Assembly (NCBI GenBank): GCA_013360825.1
Contig: JABWAY010000264.1
Coordinates: 1-7,599 of the forward strand
Source: Candidatus Brocadiia bacterium
GTDB lineage: Bacteria; Planctomycetota; MHYJ01; WSZJ01
Length of the DNA stretch: 7,599 bases
Reading direction: 5' to 3'
Numbering within the stretch: the first letter of the stretch is position 1; each line of letters starts with the position of its first letter. The notes under the pieces are model-generated. The model saw nothing but the letters and a program-made list of their open reading frames with translations, had not been told where the DNA came from and did no database searches. A program made the translations under genes and the position numbers. Positions 1-5,431 of this stretch are shown here, in pieces.

Positions 1-144
1 CTCCCCCAGAGCCAGCATCGCCGCGATCACCGCGGGGGGGAGGAGGAAGAGGAGCCGCCGGAACCGGCGCGCCCGGCTCAGCTGCCCCGCCGCGTCTGCG
101 GAGCGCCGGTGCTCGGGATCGGGGGCCGGGGAGACTTCGGTCAC
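1..144 (-). CDS. N-terminal part of a probable membrane protein (runs off left edge)
   Basis: I do not recognise this gene. From a GTG at 144-142 the minus strand is open for 48 codons to the window edge. The product begins MTEVSPAPDPEHRR, has an arginine-rich stretch (SRARRFRR, residues 23-30), then a hydrophobic run (LLFLLPPAVIAAMLAL, residues 31-46). This is the pattern of a cytoplasmic N-terminus followed by a first membrane segment with positive residues inside. Third codon positions are almost all G or C, as in the neighbouring real genes. It would be the next gene downstream of the YchF-like gene, with a 77-bp gap, in the same direction. Upstream of the GTG only a G-rich run is seen, not a clear Shine-Dalgarno, so the start is uncertain. 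With so little visible, no function can be given. Confidence 0.42.
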   Translation of the reverse strand, partial: MTEVSPAPDPEHRRSADAAGQLSRARRFRRLLFLLPPAVIAAMLALGE

Positions 145-221
145 CCCCGCATTCTACGCGGCGCCGGGAATCCCGGGCAGCCGAACACCCCGGGCGGTCG
201 CCGCGCCGGTTGCGCCGCGGC

Positions 222-1301
222 CTACACCCCGGACTTGATGTTCACGATGTCCCCGTCGGCCACGATGTACCCCTTCCCCTCCTGCCGCAGCCGCGCCCGC
301 GCCTTCACGACCTTCATGTCCCCCGCCGCCGCCTCCCAGTCCGCGAACGACACGACCTCGGCCGCCACGAAGCCGCGCGCCAGGTCGCTGTGGATCTTCG
401 ACGCCGCCTCGACCGCGTCGTCCCCCTTCCGGATGATCCACGCGCGGCACTCGTCCTCGCCCGCGGTGAAGAAGTACTGCAGTCCGAGGGAGCGGAAGCA
501 GGCCTGGACGAGCGCCGGCGTCGCCAGCTCCGTCAACCCGTAGTCCCCCATGAACGCCGCCCGCTCCTCCGCCTCCATCCCCAGCAGCTCCAGCTCCAGC
601 TTCGCGCAGATCGGCACCACGGAATACCCGCCCACGGACGGAGCCTTCCCCACCGCCGTCTCGGGAAGGTTCAGCGCCACCACCAGCGGCTTCTCGCTCA
701 GGAACCGGAACCCCTTCACCAGCTTCGCATCCTCGCCCTTCAGCGCCACCCCCGCCGCGGGCTTCCCCTCGCTGAACGCCGCGTGGAGGACCTTGAGGAC
801 GTCCAGCTCCTTCTGGTCCCGCTCCCGCGTCGGCGTCGGCTTCGTCACCTGCACCTTGAGCTTCTCGATCCTGGTCTCGGCGATCGCCAGGTCCGCGAAA
901 ACGAACTCCGTCGCGATCGCCTCGATCTCGGCCTTGATCTCCGCCTCCGTCCTCAGCACCGAGGGGTTCTCCGGCTTCCAGGCGGGGACGACCAGGCAGA
1001 GGCCGTCGGTCTCGTTGCGCAGGTTCGCCAGGATCACGCCGTTCTTCTCGCGCCCCTCGGACGTCAGCTGGATCGCGGTCGAGTCCGCGAACTCCGCCAC
1101 CGCGGGCGTGTGCTTTTTCGGCCGGAAATGCGCCGACAGCCGGCTCAGGCGGGCGTCCTCGATCTTCGAGATGCCCACCCGCGCCTTCCCGCCGGCCTGC
1201 CCGGCCTGCTGCAGCGCCGTCTGGTAGTCCGCGCCGGTCAGGGCGCACCACAGCGTCGTCTTTCCCGTCTGGGGGGTTCCGATGAGGGCGATGCGCGGCA
1301 T
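222..1301 (-). CDS. ychF: Divergent YchF/OLA1-family P-loop NTPase with C-terminal TGS domain
   Basis: The 359-residue length is close to the usual ~360 of YchF, a ribosome-associated, cytoplasmic TRAFAC-class NTPase that typically prefers ATP. Seen: Walker A/G1 GTPQTGKT at 8-15; LANLRNETD at 91-99, matching the YchF 'LANIRETD' block; a helical insert at about 118-185; NLPE at 211-214, the family's NxxE in place of NKxD; and a TGS domain at about 275-355 with YFFTAGEDECRAW, KIHSDLARGF and YIVADGDIV. Odd: the usual DIAGLVKGAS region reads DSTAIQLTSEG (72-83), so the G3 glycine is missing. The C-terminus is NIKSGV instead of the usual FNV ending. It is therefore probably a divergent paralogue rather than the main YchF. 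The ATG at 1301 has no convincing Shine-Dalgarno. It lies 76 bp downstream of tatC, so co-transcription is possible. No terminator was seen between them. Confidence 0.88.
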   Translation of the reverse strand: MPRIALIGTPQTGKTTLWCALTGADYQTALQQAGQAGGKARVGISKIEDARLSRLSAHFRPKKHTPAVAEFADSTAIQLTSEGREKNGVILANLRNETDGLCLVVPAWKPENPSVLRTEAEIKAEIEAIATEFVFADLAIAETRIEKLKVQVTKPTPTRERDQKELDVLKVLHAAFSEGKPAAGVALKGEDAKLVKGFRFLSEKPLVVALNLPETAVGKAPSVGGYSVVPICAKLELELLGMEAEERAAFMGDYGLTELATPALVQACFRSLGLQYFFTAGEDECRAWIIRKGDDAVEAASKIHSDLARGFVAAEVVSFADWEAAAGDMKVVKARARLRQEGKGYIVADGDIVNIKSGV

Positions 1302-1377
1302 GGAGAGTCTCGATTGGGGACCGGAGGGGCGGCGAGTCTACGGCGGCGGCGCGGCGGAGGGAAGGGTTCCCTGGGGT

Positions 1378-2157
1378 TCAGGCCGCGTCGGGGGCGCGGT
1401 AGACGAGCCGTCCGCAGAGAATGCCGATCTCGTACAGCAGGATGATCGGGATCGCCATCGACGCCATCGACACCAGGTCCCCCCCGGGAGTGAGCACCGC
1501 GCCCAGCACGGCCGCGGCCACGATCTCGAACCGCCGCCACGACGCGAAGGTCGAGGGGGAGACGACCCCGAGGAAGCAGAGAAACGTCATGATCAGCGGG
1601 ATCTCGAACACCGCCCCCGCGGCCACGGTCAGGGCGAAGAACAGGTCCAGGTACTTGTCGAGCTGGATCTCCGTCCGGAACATCTTCCACTCCTGCCCGA
1701 ACCCCGCCAGGAACTTGAGCGTCAGCGGGATCAGCACGAAGTACCCGAACGCCGCCCCCGCGAAAAACAGGATCAGCGACGCCGGGCCGACGATCAGGAT
1801 GTACTTCCTCTCCTTCGCGTACAGCCCCGCCCCGATGAACTTCCACATCTGCCAGAGAATGACCGGCGCCGCGAGCGCCAGCCCGAAGATCATCGAGACC
1901 TTCATGGGGATCATGAAACGGTCGGCGTAGTCGAACACCTGAAACCGCGTATCCTCCCCGAGCGACTCCATGGCGAGGCGGTGGGGCCAGGAGACGACCC
2001 ACATCAGCTCCTCCTGCCAGAACAGGCAGAAGCCGACGGCCAGGATCACCCCGAAAACGGCGTACCCCAGGCGCTGCCGGAGTTCTTCGAGGTGTTCCCC
2101 GAACGTCATCCGATGGTCACCGGCGGTCCTGGCCGCCGCGGTTTCGACGTCCACCAT
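1378..2157 (-). CDS. tatC: Sec-independent protein translocase subunit TatC
   Basis: TatC is the polytopic inner-membrane core of the twin-arginine translocase; it binds RR signal peptides and recruits TatA. From the ATG at 2157 the product is 259 residues, the usual length. Seen: the N-terminal signature MTFGEHLEELRQRL at 17-30; LYAKERKY at 112-119, carrying the glutamate that matches the signal-peptide-contact Glu of E. coli TatC; six hydrophobic segments at roughly 28-48, 82-106, 118-143, 167-193, 207-223 and 232-253; and the C-terminal signature LTPGGDLVSMASMAIP to LLYEIGI (222-246). The frame also opens further upstream at a GTG (2217), giving 279 residues, but the extra 20 residues do not look like TatC. 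Neither start has a Shine-Dalgarno. A weak -10-like TATCAT (2170-2165) without a -35 would start an RNA right at the 2157 ATG. No tatA or tatB is in the window. Confidence 0.96.
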   Translation of the reverse strand: MVDVETAAARTAGDHRMTFGEHLEELRQRLGYAVFGVILAVGFCLFWQEELMWVVSWPHRLAMESLGEDTRFQVFDYADRFMIPMKVSMIFGLALAAPVILWQMWKFIGAGLYAKERKYILIVGPASLILFFAGAAFGYFVLIPLTLKFLAGFGQEWKMFRTEIQLDKYLDLFFALTVAAGAVFEIPLIMTFLCFLGVVSPSTFASWRRFEIVAAAVLGAVLTPGGDLVSMASMAIPIILLYEIGILCGRLVYRAPDAA

Positions 2158-2322
2158 GGGAGGGATGATACCAAGCCGCTGCGGGACCGGGCGAACGTGG
2201 CCCTCCTCCCCCGCCACGGAGCGCAGCCGCGGATCCGATCCGTGCCGGATGCGCCCCGGGCCGGGCCGACGCCGGCGCGGCCCTGGAACCGCCCGGCACT
2301 CCCTGCCGCGGCCGCCCGGGCG

Positions 2323-2353
2323 AAAAAAAACCCCCTGCCTCGTCGGCAGGGGG
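2323..2353 (-). terminator. Rho-independent terminator of the BRCT-like gene pair
   Basis: Read on the minus strand this is a perfect 9-bp stem (CCCCCTGCC / GGCAGGGGG; arms 2353-2345 and 2339-2331 in + coordinates), a 5-nt loop (2344-2340), and a run of eight T residues (2330-2323). It begins 20 bp after the stop of the 2374-3864 gene, which is the expected place. It separates that unit from tatC. Confidence 0.95.
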
Positions 2354-2373
2354 TCTCGAGTCCCGCTTCGGCC

Positions 2374-3864
2374 CTACCGCTGCAGCCCCAGCATCTCGTA
2401 CAGGTCCGCCTCCCGGATGATCTTCACACCCAGGTTCTTCGCCTTCTCGAAATTCGGGTCCTTCTCGAAGTCCGCGCCCACCACCAGGTACGTCGTCTCG
2501 TTCACGACGTCACCGGCGATCAGACCGCCGAACTCCTTGATCAGGTACCCCATCTGCTCGTTCGTGTACCGGCCCCGCAGCTTGCCGCCGAACACGAACG
2601 TCTTCGCCCGCTTCCGGTCGAACACGTCGTTCGCCACATGGTCGCCCTTCTCAACCCGCGCCACGTCGCTCAGGTAGTCCAGCCGCTTCACGCGCTCCGC
2701 GGGAATCATGGCCTTCTGGCCGTTCCGCTCGGTGATCTCGACCACCGGGCCGTTCTCGACCACTTTCCCCTCGTAGACCGTCCCGTCATGCAGCGACACC
2801 AGCGCGTCCCGGAGGACGGTGCAGACCGCGTAGTCCTCGTTCACGTCGATGACCACCGCCGTCCCCTTCGGAACCTTGCGGCCGCCCTTGTTCATGGCGA
2901 AGACCTCGAACCGCGTCCCGCGCAGCAGAGCGTCCTTCCGTCCGATGTCGATCCAGAAGGTCAGCTCGGTCGGAATCGAGTTGATCACCTGCCCGTCCGC
3001 CTCCGTGCTCTCCCGGGCCTGCTGCCGCTTCGTCGAAATCGCGAACACGCGGTCCACCAGCTCCTGGATCTTCCGGCGCTTCTCGGCGGTCAGGACCTCC
3101 TGCTTGTCCTTGACCTGGTCGATCTCGTCGAGCTTCGTCCGCACCTCGCGCTCCAGGTCCGCGATCTGGCTCTCGGCATTCCGCGCGTTGGTGGCGATCT
3201 GTTCCTCGATGTTCTTGATGGCCTCGCGGAGCTCCTTGATCCGGCGCTCCTTCTCGTCCACAACCGTCGCCAGCCGTCCGCCGGAGCGGCCGTCGCCGAC
3301 GTTCTCGTTGTGGCTCTGGATCGCGCGGACCGCCTCCTGCTCCAGTGTGGCCGCCTCGGTCTCCATCATCGACTTCATCGTCTCCAGCTCGGCCAGCAGG
3401 TACTGCTGCAGATCCTTCGTCTCGTTCGCCACCATGAGGTTCACGGGAGCACGGCTGTCCTTGATCCAGTTCAGCTCGCGGCCCGCAGCCTCCGCGCCGG
3501 GCGCGAATTTCGGCGTCCCGTCTTCCTCGAACTGCCACTCGCCGTACTTCGCCAGCGTCCCCGGCATCGCGTTCAGACGCTTCGCCCACTCGTTCAGGTG
3601 CGCCGCGATCGCCTGCGCCGACGGCTCCCCGTCCACCATGGCGTTCGCCCCCACCAGCGGCCCGAGCTGCGACTTCTGCTTGTTCATCTTCGCCGCACGG
3701 TCCTCCGCCGCCTTCCGGTCGTCCTTCGCCTTCTTCAGCCGGAGCTTCGCCCCGTTCTCCTCGGAATTCACCGCATCAAACGACGCGTACCACCAGGCCC
3801 CGCACCCGAGAAACACCAGGCCGGCCAGGATCACCGCGATCAGTCCGCTCGAGTCCTTCTGCAT
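2374..3864 (-). CDS. Membrane-anchored coiled-coil protein with C-terminal BRCT-like domain (paralogue B)
   Basis: A 496-residue protein of unknown function. In order: one membrane segment at about 6-27 (SSGLIAVILAGLVFLGCGAWW); charged coiled coil at about 35-65 and again at 150-290 (for example KERRIKELREAIKNIEEQI at 205-223); a beta-rich module from about 300 (IDIGRKDALLRGTRFEVF, 306-322) to GDHVANDVF (407-415), interrupted by an inserted module at 356-398 (DGTVYEGKVVENG to IPAERVKRL); and a BRCT-like domain at 421-493 with the hydrophobic/GG/TTYLVVG/AKNLGVKII pattern of the family. The ATG at 3864 is chosen because AGAGGAGA lies 7 nt upstream; a longer frame to 3948 would overlap the preceding gene. 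It is second in a two-gene operon with its paralogue. A lipobox is suggested by LGC at 19-21 but is poor. The BRCT call rests on pattern only; the cellular role is unknown. Confidence 0.9.
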   Translation of the reverse strand: MQKDSSGLIAVILAGLVFLGCGAWWYASFDAVNSEENGAKLRLKKAKDDRKAAEDRAAKMNKQKSQLGPLVGANAMVDGEPSAQAIAAHLNEWAKRLNAMPGTLAKYGEWQFEEDGTPKFAPGAEAAGRELNWIKDSRAPVNLMVANETKDLQQYLLAELETMKSMMETEAATLEQEAVRAIQSHNENVGDGRSGGRLATVVDEKERRIKELREAIKNIEEQIATNARNAESQIADLEREVRTKLDEIDQVKDKQEVLTAEKRRKIQELVDRVFAISTKRQQARESTEADGQVINSIPTELTFWIDIGRKDALLRGTRFEVFAMNKGGRKVPKGTAVVIDVNEDYAVCTVLRDALVSLHDGTVYEGKVVENGPVVEITERNGQKAMIPAERVKRLDYLSDVARVEKGDHVANDVFDRKRAKTFVFGGKLRGRYTNEQMGYLIKEFGGLIAGDVVNETTYLVVGADFEKDPNFEKAKNLGVKIIREADLYEMLGLQR

Positions 3865-3871
3865 CGTCAGG

Positions 3872-3879
3872 TCTCCTCT
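3872..3879 (-). promoter_or_regulatory. Ribosome binding site overlapping the upstream stop codon
   Basis: AGAGGAGA on the minus strand, 7 nt before the ATG at 3864-3862. Its first bases lie inside the TAG stop (3880-3878) of the upstream gene. It fixes the start of the downstream gene at 3864 rather than at the in-frame ATG at 3948, and the overlap suggests that the two proteins are translated in a coupled way. Confidence 0.85.
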
Positions 3880-5077
3880 AGTCGCCCAGGAAGCGGAAGA
3901 TTTCGAAGTGCGGACGCCACGGCACGCTGAGCAGCCCTGCGCGCTCATACTCGGGCGTGCTGAGGTAGGACTCGCCCACGATGACGAAGTCCGTCTCGTC
4001 CGTCACGGCCTCCTGCACGACGGATCCGATCGCCCGGATGCGGGCGATCGCCTGCTCCTTCGTGTACCGCGTCTTCACGAAATCGCCCGCCAGCGCGATC
4101 TTCCGCGGCCCGCGGGGGCTGTACAGCGGGTTGTAGATCAGGTCGCCGGAGATGATCGGGTCCATCCGGTCCACCGTCCCGGTGATCGAAACCTTCGCCG
4201 TGTTCTCGAAGATCTCCTTCACCTCGACCTCGCCCTTCCAGCGCACCGCGCCGCCAGGCTCGCGCACGAAGACGACGAACTTCAGGCCCCGCACCAGCCG
4301 CTCGCGGGACCCCAGCGTGATGAACGCGAACTTCTCACCCTGGTGCGGATCGACCACCCGCCCCTGGGCCTCCGTCAGGTCGTGGAAAATCGCCTCCTGC
4401 TTCACCAGCTCGCGCAGCTTCGTGTCGACCTGGTTGTACTTGTTCGAGAGGTCGAGCAGCTCCGCCCGGTTCGCCTTCTCCAGGTCCGTCTTCGCCTGCC
4501 CGAGCTTCTGGATTTCCGCCTCCAGGTTGCTCTTGCGCAGCTCGTACCGCCGGACGTCCTCCGTCTGGGCGTCGGTGATCGTCTGGAGCGACGTCTGCAG
4601 TTCGGAGATGTGCTGGTCCTTGCGCTGGGTGTACCCCGCGACGATGTCGCTGCTGGCCTTCGCCGCGACCTCGGACTCCTTCTTGAACTGCTTTGCCGTC
4701 TCCAGCCGGGCCAGCGCCTGGTTGTAGCCGTGCTCCGCAGCGCGCACCGTCTCCCAGAACGCCATCGACTTCCCGGGAAGCTTGTAGGCCGCTTTCTTCG
4801 TCTCGACCCGGTCCTTCAGCAGGCCGAGCACCTTCTCCAGGTCCGCCTCCTGCTCGATCTGGAAACCGCACAGTTTCAGGACCGCTTTGATGCTTCGGAA
4901 CGTCACGAAGCCGCGCGTCTTGTCCAGTTCCTTCGTCGTCGCTTCCTCCCGACGGATCCACTCCTCGTGACTGGCCAGCTCGAGGTACTGGATAAACGCC
5001 GTGACGGACGCTCCCAACGCCAGGGTCATCGCCAGGATGACCCAGATGATGCTCATGCCCCGCGAGGCTCTGCGCAT
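3878..5077 (-). CDS. Membrane-anchored coiled-coil protein with C-terminal BRCT-like domain (paralogue A)
   Basis: A 399-residue protein of unknown function and the first gene of a two-gene operon. In order: basic N-terminus MRRASRG; one membrane segment at about 9-30 (SIIWVILAMTLALGASVTAF); an acidic/basic helical region, with coiled coil strongest at about 110-235 (LEAEIQKLGQAKTDLEKANR, 185-204); a beta-rich module at about 250-318 (ITLGSRERLVRGLKFVVF to GDLIYNPLY); and a BRCT-like domain at about 324-397 (KIALAGDF, RYTKEQ, ETDFVIVGE). The last two modules align with the same order in the downstream gene: both have RYTxEQ, an ET-x3-VVG/IVG strand and the xRG-hxF-VF motif. The usual BRCT Gly-Gly is reduced to one glycine (AIGSVV). 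GGAGG 7 nt upstream fixes the ATG at 5077. R2, R3 and R6 before the membrane segment and the acidic stretch after it suggest an extracytoplasmic C-terminus. Confidence 0.9.
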   Translation of the reverse strand: MRRASRGMSIIWVILAMTLALGASVTAFIQYLELASHEEWIRREEATTKELDKTRGFVTFRSIKAVLKLCGFQIEQEADLEKVLGLLKDRVETKKAAYKLPGKSMAFWETVRAAEHGYNQALARLETAKQFKKESEVAAKASSDIVAGYTQRKDQHISELQTSLQTITDAQTEDVRRYELRKSNLEAEIQKLGQAKTDLEKANRAELLDLSNKYNQVDTKLRELVKQEAIFHDLTEAQGRVVDPHQGEKFAFITLGSRERLVRGLKFVVFVREPGGAVRWKGEVEVKEIFENTAKVSITGTVDRMDPIISGDLIYNPLYSPRGPRKIALAGDFVKTRYTKEQAIARIRAIGSVVQEAVTDETDFVIVGESYLSTPEYERAGLLSVPWRPHFEIFRFLGD

Positions 5078-5084
5078 GCGCCGA

Positions 5085-5089
5085 CCTCC
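5085..5089 (-). promoter_or_regulatory. Shine-Dalgarno of the first BRCT-like gene
   Basis: GGAGG on the minus strand, 7 nt before the ATG at 5077-5075. It supports this start over the in-frame ATG seven codons later (MSIIWV), and so keeps the basic residues that set membrane topology. Confidence 0.85.
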
Positions 5090-5104
5090 AAAGTGAAGCT
5101 GCCG

Positions 5105-5132
5105 ATTATAGGAATCGGGGTTCGGGTGTCAA
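5105..5132 (-). promoter_or_regulatory. Sigma70-type promoter with perfect -35 and -10 for the BRCT-like operon
   Basis: On the minus strand TTGACA (5132-5127) and TATAAT (5110-5105), both exact consensus, are separated by 16 bp. The RNA would start near 5100-5098, leaving a leader of about 20 nt that holds the GGAGG site and then the ATG at 5077. No extended -10 TG is present. No operator-like palindrome was seen over the elements. Confidence 0.9.
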
Positions 5133-5368
5133 ATTGTTATGTCAGGGATCTGAAACGACTTCGGGAAACGGCGTCAGGCGCGCGCGACCGGGGAGCGGGT
5201 TCGGGGAAACGGGACGGGTGCGGGCGCGAGGACAGCGCGGGAACGCAGGCGCATGAAAACCTCTGTGAGAAGAAGACCGCCCCCCCGGGCGAAGGGCTGA
5301 GGCTAGCCGGGGGTGGGGATGGGATCAAGGCATTTCGGGAGAGGCGCGGCGCCCCTGTGCGCGGGGGG
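5133..5368. other. Gene-free GC-rich spacer
   Basis: Together with the promoter and terminator on either side this is a gap of about 350 bp without a supported gene. I see G- and C-rich runs, a near-direct repeat of GGGAAACGG (5163-5171 and about 5203-5212) and weak hairpins (arms 5278-5282/5287-5291 and 5350-5355/5365-5370). A minus-strand frame of 63 codons (5328-5137) is made of Ser, Pro and Arg and has no recognisable features. No tRNA or riboswitch pattern was seen. Confidence 0.6.
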
Positions 5369-5406
5369 CGAAACGAACCGGGCCCCGGGGGATTCCCGGG
5401 GCCCGG
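5369..5406 (-). terminator. Probable terminator of the large Asp-rich gene
   Basis: A perfect 12-bp inverted repeat (CCGGGCCCCGGG at 5378-5389 and its complement at 5395-5406) with a 5-nt loop. On the minus strand it is followed by TTCGTTTCG (5377-5369), a poor T-tract. It starts 25 bp after the frame-corrected stop of the upstream gene (5432) and before the next promoter. The position supports a terminator; the weak T run leaves efficiency open. Confidence 0.7.
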
Positions 5407-5431
5407 CAGAATTCACTGAATGACCCTGCTG

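Noticed and set aside
1302..1377. Terminator or promoter between tatC and the YchF-like gene
   Set aside because: Only a short AGGGTTCCCT palindrome and GC-rich repeats are seen, with no T-tract or -10/-35 pair.
3799..3807. Lipobox (VFLGC) making the second BRCT-like protein a lipoprotein
   Set aside because: The -3 and -2 residues (F, L) are poor, and the N-terminus has only one basic residue beside an Asp. A membrane anchor is the simpler reading.
1282..3930. Very long plus-strand frame (882 codons) over tatC and the second BRCT-like gene
   Set aside because: Its product is a low-complexity Arg/His/Leu/Pro-rich string without domains, and it lies opposite recognisable genes. Such antisense frames arise because minus-strand codons ending in G or C rarely create stops on the other strand.
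3865..3948. Longer N-terminus for the second BRCT-like protein from an ATG at 3948
   Set aside because: It would overlap the end of the preceding gene in another frame, has no ribosome site, and puts a Cys/Ser-rich stretch before the membrane segment. The 3864 ATG has AGAGGAGA at 7 nt.
5137..5328. Minus-strand 63-codon frame in the intergenic stretch
   Set aside because: Ser/Pro/Arg-rich, no ribosome site, overlaps the -35 region, and no recognisable feature.
2849..5419. Plus-strand frame of 856 codons opposite both BRCT-like genes
   Set aside because: The same codon-bias artefact; Ser/Arg-rich with no start signal or recognisable domain.
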